From Trichuris trichiura (lineage: Eukaryota; Nematoda; Enoplea; Trichinellida; Trichuridae): 64,000 nucleotides of DNA. Below the pieces are notes generated by a model. That model was not told where the DNA came from, did no database searches, and saw only the letters and a list, made by a program, of their open reading frames with translations. The DNA lies in the NCBI GenBank assembly GCA_037903355.1, contig JBAJFE010000041.1, forward strand, positions 1 through 64,000, given 5' to 3'. The stretch's first letter is position 1; every line of letters begins with the position of its first letter. A program made the translations under genes and the position numbers. Positions 24,544-35,896 of this stretch are shown here, in pieces.

Positions 24544-25322
24544 TCAGTATATCTTCAATGAGCTGCTTCGCTCCTCAATGGATTTTCGCACTGTCATGTA
24601 ACGCTGAGCAAACGAAGCGCTTCCATTTCCTTGATCCGCAGTCGAATAGTTGGCGGCCGTATATCATATCGTTTCCTACAAAAGCTTGAATGAAAGCATT
24701 CAAAGCAACAACAGACAAACTGCTAAATAAAATTTAACAAGTGAATTTTAATATCAAAAAAAAGAATCATTGGCGTATGGTAAAATGAGTGTGGGCAAAT
24801 GCGGCCAGCTAATGCGGTGTGCACTAAAGCTCTCATCGTTTACTTAAAAAGACACAACTCACTGTAGGCCTATTAGAGTCACCATGTAAAAAACATAATC
24901 GCATACCAGGTGAACCGGTGTCTTACAACGAGTAAATCATTTCTAGAGGTGAATCAGCGCTATCGCAATGCAACTTGCACCGCGAACGCACTGTAATCGA
25001 AGAAGCAGCCTGCCACCGCGGCAGTACAAGCAAGACTGGCAGCAGCACCGGGAACAGCACAAGTTAGAACTGTAAAAACACTTTAAAGTTTAATATTACG
25101 TCATGCAAAACGTACCTGCCGATCAGTGAACCTGATTTTCGTTAATACTGTACATTATGCTGAAATGTAATTTATTGAATGCGGTCTTTAATTGTATATG
25201 CTTGTAAACAGTTAAACCTACTTTTAAAATAAATATTTTTTCATAATTCGCAATATCTTTGCTTCACTGCTTGTCAATGGAAAAAGAGACAAATTGCTAG
25301 CAAGCAACGCATTTTATTTTAG

Positions 25323-25709
25323 GTGTTTACTGTTTTACCGAACAACTACAACCCATAATGAAACCGCTGCTAAATTTCTTGACACTTTATCAAGCGGCTA
25401 CGATTTCACTTTCGACAGTAATGGGTTAAAATTCCTTCAGTTAACAGCGACGAGAAAAGGTAGAGAAATATAAGTAGCTGCCTGCCACTTGGCATGATGT
25501 TCGCATCGTGTAACTTTAGCATTATTTTTCTCACAATTCCGTCTCTGAATTCCATATCATTTTTTTATTACTCTTCTGTGACATAGAAAAAGCAAGAAAA
25601 AGCGTCTGAAACTATAAGTTCAGTTTGCAGCGAAGATGAGACTACTATACCGCTCTATGACATTCCGAATTGTAGTTATTGGCCGCCAGTTATCGAATTG
25701 TTGAATTGA
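25323..25709 (+). CDS. Candidate two-exon coding fragment, unknown
   Basis: Two exon-like blocks with matching phase (25323-25459 and 25624-25709) read openly through THNETAAKFLDTLSSGYD and then EDETTIPLYDIPNCSYWPPV to a TGA stop. Donor GTAGAG and acceptor TTCAG fit. There is no visible start, so upstream exons would be needed. The duplicated segments described for 22981-26380 surround it, so it may belong to the same gene family. The product is unknown. Confidence 0.3.
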
Positions 25710-26380
25710 ACCCCTATTGGATGCGCAGGTTGTCATTTCTCCTTACGCAATTATACGTTCATCGACTGCTCAGAGATTAATAAATCGAGTAGTTTTTAGG
25801 CCTTGCGCATTCCAACAACTTTCCAAACATCTTCTGTTATCTTTAGTGGAAAAATTAATGTTGTTTTCGATACAGTAAATGGAATGGTAAATCAAGTCAA
25901 TCACTCGTTAACGCTTCATCGAAACATATTTTTAGCGATTTAAATTTTATAATATTAATTTTTCCAGTTGAATTTTTGTTCACTCAAGCAGCAAAGCCTA
26001 GGAAATGAAACGTCATTTCTTGGGCGGACTGTTCGCGTTTTCGTCAGTTTAATTAAGGATAGCAACAGCCGGCAGGGTTACGATTCCGCTGTTTTGCAGC
26101 CTACAAAAGCTTTATTTAAACATTCAAAAGGACAGTAGCCGTACTACTACTTTATCATTGCCTTAAATCAGTTTTTGGCTGCGTAGCAAAAATTTTTACG
26201 AATGAACGTTGCATTATACATATCATTTGTTCTACTCACTTTGTGGCTTCGCGATGGGATAGTTTTTTGACTGTCCAGTACTACATAAACGACAGTTACA
26301 GTAAGAGAAAAGCAGGTTCAAACGTCAAGGCCGCTTAAAAGCCAACCTTCGAACCTAATTGCTCCGATACTGTCAATCGT

Positions 26381-28627
26381 TACATAGTAATAACATCTAG
26401 CATTGTTTGCTTTTGTTGACCAATGGTCTTTTAGTTAACTAATTTTTTGAACATTTTTTCTTTATTTTAATATCACTTAGAATTAGTGATGATGATTGTT
26501 GCCATTGTATAGAAGATAATTTGGTATTTGCGATTGGCAGAAAGCGTGTAACGCCGACGGTGTCTACTCTGAAATGTGCCAAACGAAATGGGCGACATTT
26601 TATTCAGCGCTCAAACGCTTTGCAATGCAGACGCGCGAAAATGAGAAGTCTAAAAATTATTGAACGATCAAATCGTTGAATAACGGCACTTACAAAGCTA
26701 CCATTTTTTCTACATGCTGAAATTGGGCATTTACTTTTTTCTATGGAGGATAGGGAGTCTCGGGGCGCTAGTTAAATGCGTGAGCGCGCTGCACAAAAGC
26801 AACGCTACGTTGAAATGCCTATTTGAAGAGAATATAGCAACAATAGCAGCTCCATTCATTGTAGTAATAGACGAATGAGTTCATCGATCGTAACGATGGT
26901 TTGATGACGAACGTTTTCCCTTTCCTTGCGTCTTGTTCACCGCGGATACGCGCTATTTATTGGCAACGTCCCGAATGTCCGCCCACTTTCACCTCCCGCT
27001 TGTCATATAGGTACCCTGATTGCACCCTTTTAGTGTCAGTCTTGTTCTCATTGCGAACGTCCAATTAGGTCTTGCGCCGACCTTTGTTTAGTCCTAATTT
27101 TTAAATCGGAACGTCGCGCGCAAAACAGACAGGCTCATTAATAAATTCTTGCCAAACTAAAGTGGCGCTTAGAGAAGCGAAGTACGACGGCCGAAATTAA
27201 TTGAAACGTTTTCACAAATCGATTTGCAAGTTACGCCTACTGTAGCATAGCAATGGGAGGCGCGGATAGTGGCTGAACGCCGTCCCGCATTGCTCGGTGG
27301 TTCTTAGTGCAAAGCGGTCGACTGACAGAATGCCTTTTATTGGACTTGACTGGCGGGCGCCCGGTGAAACTTGGGTCCGTACGCCGAAGGGATGGGAAAG
27401 AATGAAGCTGCGACCCCTTCAGCGCTACGGTAGCGACGTGTCCCTGGAGCGTCCAACTCGGTAAAAAGAACCTTCTTAATATTTGCAAACTTTAAAAAAA
27501 TTGTTTTGCTAGCATTGTTCTGCGTTAGGTTGCTTTAAGAGCTGCGGCTTAAAATGCGCCGAGTCGCAATGCCGCAGAATTGTTAATCTTATGGGTTGTT
27601 TGCTTATTAGATTACGTAATGCTGCTAATGCTCGCCTGTTTATTCCAATGGAGAGCCGCTAGCTGCTCTTCTTAAATTGAATAGTTTTTACGCCTTGTTG
27701 ATCTGCTACCAGCTGACGAGATGTCCAACTTTCATAGTCCTTCAATTTAACTCCTTCGTAGAGTCTTGGTTTCAATCGATTCCTTGCATTGAAACCATGA
27801 TCAACACTACTTTATCAAACGGTTCTCGTATCGGTGTTGTCTTACGAACTTTCACGTGAAGCAGCTGATGCGCGCTTCTTCTCTCGTCGTTATGTTATTG
27901 TCGTTCAAGTCATTCGGTCAGCCGTTTCAAGTACTCCATTCTCGTAACGAGTCTCTTCCATCCAAGTTTGCACCGTTCTTGTCAATCAACACCAATATAC
28001 TTAGGCTTAACTCTGCGAAGCAAACAGCGTTGCCAAGCAACGCCTGTCAAGCACTCAATGCCAAAAGTAGATCCACGAAAATGAGATATGTTGGTCTACA
28101 AGCAGTAATTTAATCGATCCTTTAAGGCTTGTCTCCAAGTAATGATCAGCCTTTTGGTTGGGCTGAAAATCCATCTCCTAAGGCAACAGGTCGCGCGTCA
28201 GTTATTTGGCTTTGCCAAGTATACTTAAGCTGATGGCAGCTGAAACCATTTTTCCATAGCATACGCCACTCTTTCATTAAGCAAAAGGACAAGAAACGTT
28301 CCAGCCTTATATGGAGACGTTTGTTATAGTCCAATATTTATCGGAGAGGTCGTGCGTCTTTTGTTTGCCAAACTTATTGCCATCCTTTCGCTTTCTGTTG
28401 ACCAAAAGCCGTTCCAAATTAGGTTTGCTCCCCGTAATGGGTGAATCGTAGGCGTTCATCATTATTCAGGCGGCTCATAATAAACTGACTATGTTGTCAC
28501 TTTAGCAAAATCATTTATTTGTTTTGCAACTGCCTTATAAGGCAACTGCGGCGCAAAATGTTCTCTATATATATATATACGTATGCAGGTGTGAAGAAAA
28601 AGTGACAAGTGAATTGTTTTCCAGTGA
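26381..28627. other. Gene-poor stretch
   Basis: I see no supported gene. Around 27677-28113 on the plus strand three frames of about 30-85 codons follow one another (including ELSREAADARFFSRRY near 27845), which might be a frameshifted relic. Nothing in it is recognisable. Confidence 0.3.
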
Positions 28628-28693
28628 CCTCGTTCCCGCCGCTCTCGAGCGAAGGCATTGCCTCGTTCCCGCCGCTCTCGAGCGAAGGCATTG
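28628..28693. repeat. Perfect tandem duplication, 33-base unit
   Basis: The GC-rich unit beginning CCTCGTTCCCGCCGCTCTCG occurs at 28628-28660 and again without change at 28661-28693. The unit length is a multiple of three, but I see no gene around it. Confidence 0.9.
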
Positions 28694-29994
28694 TACCGTC
28701 GCCTAGTTGCTACTGGCGAAAACCTAAAGTGCAAACCAGTATGTTTTCGTTGCACGTCGAGCACTCATCGTGTCCCAATTGCGAAGAGCAATTGTCTCAC
28801 CTGTTTGTCACGGAACAACTGTTCCCCTTAAAATGAAAGTGTAATTTGCGTGAAATTTGCCTGTTTGATTTCACGGCGACATATGTCTCCCCGAAGAGAC
28901 AATTGACTGACTAGACCTCGTTCAAGTTTTGCAAAAATGCCTCTACATAAAAAATAGGGGCCCAAAAGTATGCTTTCAATGCTTATTGAACGCTCGCGCT
29001 GACGTAGGTATACATTCCTAGCCTATGACGTAATCAGCAACGTAATCCCGTCAGTATGTCCATTAAGGGATTAATGACAGTCCACTTTAAAGTCGTACGT
29101 CGCATGCCCAAGTGCAAGGAATGCTAAGCGCGGCTATGGCGGGAAAGGGATCAAATTCTTTTCCATTACGCGTAGTAGTACAATCTGTTAGTAGCGGGAA
29201 GCAAGAATGCACTGGTAATCTTAAATTCATCTTTTCCTTTTCGCAGCCTTATGTTTTCTTTATTTTCTACCATATTTTTCAACTTTTGCTTTTTGGTTGT
29301 TTTCAAAAGTAGGCGAAAGCACGAAGTTGCCCAATGATTCATAGTTGCCGCGGCACATTTGCCATTGCGTCAAATTACCTCTTTTCAATTTAGACGACTT
29401 TTTCCAATGGGCGCGAAATGGCGCCCATTGCTTTTAATCGCTTTAGCAGTTGTTGTCCAACTTAAAGCTTTGGCGCAGTCGTCAAAGTTTACGTCATCTC
29501 GCGTAGCGAAGTTGAGCTGAGGTGTGTTTGGGTGTGTTTTAAAAATCTTTTTGTTATTATATTTCGTGTAAGTTGGGCTTCAGCGTATTTGTTGATATTT
29601 CAATTATTGAAAGCTTTGCTTAAACGTATGTTTTACCTAAGCGTATTTGTTTACCGCTATTTGCTCTTCAACAACGAATCCTTCCAAAACTTTATTTGCG
29701 CGGCGGCCTACCAACTTCTAACTGCAACTGTTTCGTTAAGCGCGAAAATCGCTCCCAGCCTGCTGATACTAATAACAATGTACACTTTGTTGACTTTACG
29801 TATTGATATTAAATTCTTACTATCTGCAACGAACAATATATGAAATGTCACCCTACTACAGAATGCATGACGTTTTTATGCAAATTATGAAAGGTCTGTG
29901 TTATTTTAGTATGCTGTATAGTTTGCCTAGTCATCATACAGAATGATAAGTAATATTTAAGCAAGCCGCATATGGCTTTTTTAAAGTCTTGTCA
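28694..29994. other. Gene-poor stretch
   Basis: No supported gene. A 103-codon hydrophobic plus-strand frame at 29532-29843 has no recognisable motif and lies beside a foldback repeat, so I do not call it. Confidence 0.3.
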
Positions 29995-30285
29995 CCTAAG
30001 GCCTCGCAAAACTACAGTGGCGACATCTAGGGGAAAAAGTCTGCTTTCTCGCTATTTTTTTAAGGTTAGGCTTAAGCTACGGCAGTAAACGATAGCCTGC
30101 AAAGTTCCACGTCCAAAGCACCCAGTTTTTCTTGCTTCCTTGTCGGCTGTCTTTTTCCATCTTAGCTTATATTTAAGCCTAAGCCTAAGCCAGAATATAA
30201 AAACTGTATAACTAGCAGATTAGCAAAAGAACAGCCCACTTTGCTCTCGTAGGTGTCGCTAGTGCAGATTGGCTTGCGGTTAGAC
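29995..30285. repeat. Foldback repeat with TTAGGC run, copy 3
   Basis: The left edge (CTCGCAAAACTACAGTGGCG, 30003-30022) and right edge (GTAGGTGTCGCTAGTGCAG) are inverse copies. TAAGCCTAAGCCTAAGCC is present near 30174-30191, and GGTTAGGCTTAAGC near 30063. It shares its flanks with the copy at 9745-10055. Smaller pieces with the same CCTAAGCC/AATATAAGC signature lie near 31145-31195 and 50335-50375. Confidence 0.65.
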
Positions 30286-30603
30286 GAAAAGGCTCGAATT
30301 AGTACTTTCCCTGACTGTCAATAATAAGCATTGCACGGAATGCTCAAGAAATATGCAAAATATCGTAATTCGTGTATTCGTTGAAAAGATTTTCAGTAAA
30401 GCTAATAAAGGCTACAGATTCGGTTTTCTATAAGTTGCATAAGTATTCTGCACAAAGCCTAATTTCGTACATTGCCTATGGTGTGTATACGTTTCGAGTA
30501 TTTAAAGAGGTATAAGAAATCTGCTGTCATGTAAAAGGGACAAGTTTTTTGCTCCTTGGAAACACGGTCCAACCACCATCAAGACCAACATTTACACGCT
30601 TAT

Positions 30604-31064
30604 CTCAGACATTACGCGCGAAAACTGAATAATCGACGCTGTTGGTCTTCCTGAATGTTTACGAGTGGAACTAACCTGATTACTCTCTAGAATACGGTAT
30701 TTTTTGCGGGCAATTAGACGAAGAAATTCGCTTCCGGTATTGGGAACTGCTGCGCATGAAAAGATGGAATAACATAAAATGAAATAAAATTTTAAAAAAG
30801 ACGCAATAAACTAATGAACAAACACAAATGAGAGTACTCATATTAGTATTTGTTCATTAGTTTATGACGTCTTTTTTATTTTATTTCATTTTATGTTATT
30901 CCGTCTTTTCCTGCACAGCAATTCCGAATACCGGAAGCGAGTCTCCTCGTCTAATTGTCCGCAAAAAGCACCGTATTCTAGAGAGTAATCAGGTTAGTTT
31001 TACTCGTAAACATTCAGGAAGACCAACAGCATCGATTATTCAGTTTTCGCGCGTAATGTCTGAG
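30604..31064. repeat. Large foldback element, arms about 220 bases
   Basis: The segment from CTCAGACATTACGCGCGAAA (30604) to its inverse, TTTCGCGCGTAATGTCTGAG (ending 31064), is one long inverted repeat centred near 30834, with few mismatches. A diverged partial copy of an arm (GTAGAACAAACCTGATTATT) appears near 31290. The frame at 30864-31088 is carried by the right arm and is not a gene. Confidence 0.85.
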
Positions 31065-31861
31065 AAATGCACGTTTCTTTTTTGTTGACCATGCGGCTTT
31101 CCCTCTGACTTTATTGCCACGTATGCCGGCTGCCTGTTCTGCCTTTGCCTAAGCCTAAGTCAAAATATAAGCTTTACGTTTAGATTTAGGCTTAGAGAAA
31201 GCCACGGTAGGGTAGCCAGCACATTCACGACACGATTCTACGATTTATAATCGCGTATCCGGCGTTATATGTCTTACTGTTTGTTTACAAGTAGAACAAA
31301 CCTGATTATTATCAGGTTACTGTATTGTTCGCGGACAAATAGTGGAAAAGATCCCAGAAGCTGTAAGCAGTTGTGGTTTAAGCAGGGAGCTATCACCGAC
31401 TGCATTAGCCCTTCGTGTTCCTAATTGTTATTTATATTATTAATATTAAAATTACTATTAAGACGCTGGCGATGGGGATAAATGTATTTTGAAGTTATAA
31501 AGTAGTTGGCAACAATATAGCGGGTTTAACTTAACTAATGTTTTCAACTTGAAAACCTAAATAACGATTACTAAGTAGCCTATATCTCATCGTTTCAAGC
31601 ACAAGCGCCCTGTATGTTGTTCGACTATTTGCAGTTTGGTGCTTCGAACGAAACCTCATGTATATTCAAGGAAGAGTTGCTTATCACTTAGGAATAAGAT
31701 ATCCATATAACCGACCCTTCTACCCTCAGAGAAACAAGGAAATGTTTTTAGATGACTGAGAAGTCTAAAGTAGTCTTTCTTAAATTCCTTGTTCTTTGAC
31801 TAATTTGCATAATGTGAAGACATTGCGGCTAATCAAGGTTTTGATTGTATTTTCTTTTCAG

Positions 31862-33195
31862 GAACCATTCGGACTCAGAGTCAAGTAATGATATGTTTCT
31901 CGACTTGTTATGCCCATCGCAGTCGCTTGAGTCAATGGCGCCAAACACCGGTCGCTTAGGCGCCACCGTTAAGGACGACCGAGATAGCGAGGATGAATAT
32001 CAATTGCCTCATTGTTTCGTCAAGTTTCAAAAGTCCAAAGAGGTGCGAGCCGTCGTCGTTGGTTCAACGTCGGTAAATTAATCTGTTTTGGTATTTCAGT
32101 TCGTCGGTTGCACCAGTATGAGCGAGGCGTTCCTGAAACTGGATCTTGCTCGCGCCGTAACCGACGTAAACCGCTTTAACTACATTTGCAAAGTTAGCAA
32201 TACATTTTGCTCATTGGTGTTTTGTTTAAAATGACCTTTTAAGGTTATCCAGATTCTTGTCCAAGAGAAGCTGCACAATTTAAGCGGTTCAGCTCGTCGC
32301 ATATTGCTGTCGTTAATTGAAACCACCGTCATGCACTGTATACCCATTTAACATTTGGGGGTTCACTTTGATCATCGTTGTTGTCGTTGCAGGTCTTGAC
32401 GGCTGCAAGGAGCTGACCACTGCTCGTTTGTTGGTATCAGATTTCATGCACGGGTTGACCAAAGGCCATCATTACGGTTCGCCTACAATGATAAGTAGCC
32501 ACCAAGAGTCGTTGACTGCATTGTATAAGATGATCACAGACCAGGCCATGGCGGTATATCGCTTGTTGGCTGTTAAGCAAATGTTCTTGCGTTATGTTGT
32601 TATTATGTTTAAGCCGGCTGACTCGAACGAAGATACGGTAACAATTTTGGATTTGCCAAAAGAGTGTTTGCACGCGATTCTGAGGCAATTGCCCGACCAC
32701 AATAGCTTGCTAGCTTCGGCGAAGGCTTTGGAAGCTCTTGACGTATTCTCAATCTACGAAGGCAAACTTTGGGAGGGCCTTTGCCGCCTACACTTTAGTC
32801 AACAACAGATGGAAGGTATATTCGACAAGCTTGGCTACGATAAGCGACTTGTAATAAATGGCGTCAAAGTACCGGGTGTCGTTGCCGACTGGCGTCATGT
32901 CTATTTTGAGTCGAAGAAGTAGCCGGCTTTATGTTATACAAATATATGCAAATTAATTTACATATATTTTCTCCAGATTCTTCGGTTTGAAGGAGCTATA
33001 CGCCGACATGATTCACATCTGTTGTCATTGCAAAGCGTTGTTCTGGAAGGTTGCTGTTTGACTGACGCGCTGACCTTATCCGTATGGTCATTGTCATTCT
33101 TTTAGAAGCTCGGACATCCCTGCGTTTCGAAAACCGTAGCGCCGGCAGTTCGCGTTACTCCGCAGCAGTTCATCGACATGATGCTTTACATATAG
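31862..33195 (+). CDS. F-box protein of the FBXO25/FBXO32 (atrogin-1) type; 5' end not found
   Basis: FBXO25 and FBXO32 are substrate receptors of SCF (Skp1-Cullin1-F-box) ubiquitin ligases. Six phase-matched exons: 31862-32042, 32100-32192, 32244-32337, 32393-32918, 32977-33049 and 33106-33195 (TAG), 352 codons including the stop and two that span junctions. Key blocks align in order with the vertebrate proteins: SMSEAFLKLDLARAVTDVNR then FNYICKVIQILVQEKLHNLS in the N-terminal half; the F-box TILDLPKECLHAILRQLPD; LWEGLCRLHFSQQQM after it; the cysteine pair ICCHCKALFWK; and a C-terminal GHPC...VTPQQFIDMM. Length is close to the family's (about 355-367), but the usual short N-terminal exon with a DWRSPG-type motif was not found upstream of 31862, so the start is open. 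Introns are 51-58 bases. It is more likely the single invertebrate ancestor of the FBXO25/32 pair than either one. Confidence 0.87.
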
Positions 33196-34213
33196 TCGAA
33201 TGCTTGTTTTGCTTGCGCGAGATGAAAAATGATCTTTTTTTGGCGCGAAGTCGATGGCTTTTCCAGTAGCCGTCGTTTTGCTTCACGTGCCTGGAGCGTA
33301 TCCCGACAAAGGTCGGGATATTGCCATTTGTCGTCTAGAAGTTTTATTTCTTGTTTTACCTACGTCTCAGTCGAACTCTATTAATCCCGTTCCAGTCAAT
33401 GTTAAGTAAAGCTTTTATCTATTCCGCGTCTTTCCCTAATCTACGAAGATATTCGTCGGAGGCGACCTTTCGTGATCGACGGTTATTTTGGGAATTTTTA
33501 CGCCGCATACAATGTTTTTCATAAGTATCGATCTCACCTCATTGATCGTTATCAATAACTGTGAATTCAAATGTAGGAATGCTTTGAGAAGATAAACTAT
33601 GGGCTTTCGGAGCGGAAGAAAAAATATTGTCTTCTCGTGCAAGCGCTGTACCGTTTGGAAGAATGTACCAAAAGGTAAGGAGTGACATAATTTGTCAAAG
33701 TTCGAATCAAACTGACTAATTCAATAAGTTGACTAAGCGACAATCTTCCATACATAAATGCGCAGCGTAGCTTTTGCACGTTGCAATATAAATACGTTTG
33801 TCTTCTCGCGGTAGTTGCCACTTTGTGGCTCATTTCCTTTGCTTGTCACTGTAAAGCTGAATGTTGATTTAATTCGTACTTATTTGGCATCGGTATTTCC
33901 ATTTATGGTAGCAGAGCCGTTTGAAGCTTTTTACTGATATTCCCATTGGGTAATATGCTCCTATTTTCCAGTGATGTCCAGCCTAATCCAGTTATGGGCC
34001 GTTTCTTATCCTTGTTTTAGTGACTAATAAAAAAAAATTCGTATCTCTTTAGATTCATGCATTTTGCTCATCTAGACTATACAGTTTTTATGATTAGTAC
34101 TTATAATGTTTCGGAGCGTTGGTTACGTTGCACCTGCTTATTTACGAAAGAAGTTATGAAGTTTTCGGGATTCAACTGCCACCCGAGCGTTAGTATCCTG
34201 CTAGTGTTCGCAA
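33196..34213. other. Intergenic
   Basis: No supported gene. AATAAA-type signals for the F-box gene are weak; TAATAAAAAAAA near 34024-34035 is the clearest but lies 800 bases away. Confidence 0.35.
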
Positions 34214-34215
34214 TA

Positions 34216-35188
34216 CAGTAAAACCTCCCCCTAATCTAAACCTCCATAATCCGAATCCCTCTCTAATTCGAACTTGAGGAAGAGAACAATAGAATGACCG
34301 TATACATTAAAGATAATTAGGCTACCTGTGCGAAACGGACAGTCAGCGGCAACGGCTATAAGGGTAGTAAACAACCTGCCAACAGTCCTTTCAGTATACG
34401 TTAACATAGGCGCAGACCAGCCACAGGGCTGCCGAACCAATCTCGACCAATAAGTTGATTGCAGCAAGGCACCTCGAGACCTATGTTTCCCCAAATAAAC
34501 AGAATTGTGGATCAAAAACTTGGTGTTTTTCAGTCGTATAAAATTTTTCGAAAGACAGGATGTCTTTTAACAGGCTTGAATAGTTTCATAGTAGATCATC
34601 AGATTCATGGGTTTAGCCTGTTGGATGTATCTGTAAGTAAACTTCAAAATGCCCTGCCAACGGATGGATGAGCAAACTGTAAGAGAAAACACAGAACAAT
34701 TTGCTCATCCATCCGTTGGTAGGGCACTTTGAAGTTTACTTACAGATACATCCGACGGGCCAAACCCGTGAATCTGAAGATCTACTATGAAACGTATAAA
34801 ACTATAATTTTTTCTCGTATAACGCAATAATCGGCTGCTAACTCAATTTATTTTTGAGCCAACAGGGCCGGCTGACAATTACGAATATGAAAAAATAAGT
34901 TCATGGGAACAATTTCCATGTCGCTTCACGGTACAGCGGCCACGCCATATAGGAAACAGGTTTCTGCTGGTCAGTCGCTTTCCTTGATCAGACGGATTTC
35001 GCTGCCCTCGTTAAGCTAAATCCTAGCTTGCAGAGACTCATATCACGCTGTAGACTCTAGGAACAAGCATTTAAAATTGCATTACCTGCTTTTCTTTCAC
35101 CTACTGTAATCTTCTTCCATAATCCGAATTTTTTCGTAATTCGGGATACCCTTCGCCCCGACGCGTTCGAATTAGGGAGGCTTTCCTG
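34216..35188. mobile_element. Non-autonomous Tigger/pogo-like element
   Basis: The left end CAGTAAAACCTCCCCCTAAT (34216) and the right end GTTCGAATTAGGGAGGCTTT...CCTG (to 35188) are inverse copies with some mismatches. The inner parts add ATAATCCGAAT and AATTCGAAC motifs in both arms. TA pairs lie outside both ends (34214-34215 and 35189-35190). No transposase frame is present. A separate foldback element is nested inside. Confidence 0.75.
34583..34793. repeat. Foldback element nested in the Tigger-like element
   Basis: Arms of about 95 bases (GTTTCATAGTAGATC... and its inverse ...GATCTACTATGAAAC) surround a short loop near 34683-34698. The arm core GTTGGATGTATCTGTAAGTA is shared with the fragment at 14043-14155 and, more weakly, with 52150-52215. 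This marks a dispersed family. Confidence 0.85.
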
Positions 35189-35190
35189 TA

Positions 35191-35896
35191 GTTCAAACTT
35201 TAAAGATGATGTAGAATTATATGAGTAAATAAAGTAATGAAATCATTTAAGTATATGCACTATACTAACTAAATGAAACAAAGTGAATAAATAAAATTTT
35301 AAAAAATAAATTAAGGAATGAAGGTAAAGTGAACATATAGGCTATGAACTGAACTGAATTTGAGGGGGACAATTGAAGCCTATTGTTTCAATAAGTTAAG
35401 GATTAAGTTTGCAATGAACAACAATCCATGTCAAGTATACGCGGTTCCCATTGCGTCTATTGACGGTTGCGCAGGGGCGAATATGCAAACTGCCGAGCAA
35501 CTGCATTTAATTAATAATGCTGTTTTTACTGTGTTTGCTAATGATTATGCCGAACATGGAGGGTGCTCGTCAATTTTTGGCAGTTTATTATTATTATTAT
35601 GTCCATTGAAAGCACTGAGCACACTGCGAGTAAATAATGCAACGAACATCTGCAGCGGATAAAATAGCAATTGTTGTCTATTCTAGCTTTGAGAGAAAGT
35701 GAAAGAGAGAGAGAGAGAGAACGCCTAAATGTAAAGCAAAGCGAGGCTTGAAGCGGTATGGTTCAGGCAGTAGGTTAGCACATTTCATGTTTCTACACTA
35801 CGATTTGGTGCGTTGTGTATGACATTGTACTCAACAGTATGCGTTTATATGATTTTTGAGCACCAACTGAACCACCTAGGATGAAAAGGGCTCCTT
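35191..35896. other. Intergenic, with a GA microsatellite
   Basis: A short (GA)n tract lies at 35704-35720. A plus-strand frame at 35360-35662 (start codon doubtful) shows no known motif. No gene is called. Confidence 0.35.

Larger units (their letters stand above)
22981..26380 (+). repeat. Diverged tandem duplication of an exon-bearing segment
   Basis: Two stretches about 2.6-2.8 kb apart resemble each other. In the first, an exon-like block at 23157-23273 has good splice ends and encodes NETQYLGQTVRVFV. In the second, the block starting at 25968 encodes NETSFLGRTVRVFV. Each is preceded by another shared piece: IVFQTVNGA near 23045, and VVFDTVNGM in a possible exon at 25847-25886. A non-coding stretch near 23715-23775 is also matched near 26290-26360. 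The coding resemblance is stronger than the DNA resemblance, which suggests both were once, or still are, parts of genes. I do not recognise the protein. Confidence 0.5.

Noticed and set aside
30864..31088. A 74-codon plus-strand frame with a signal-peptide-like start.
   Set aside because: It lies entirely within the right arm of the foldback element.
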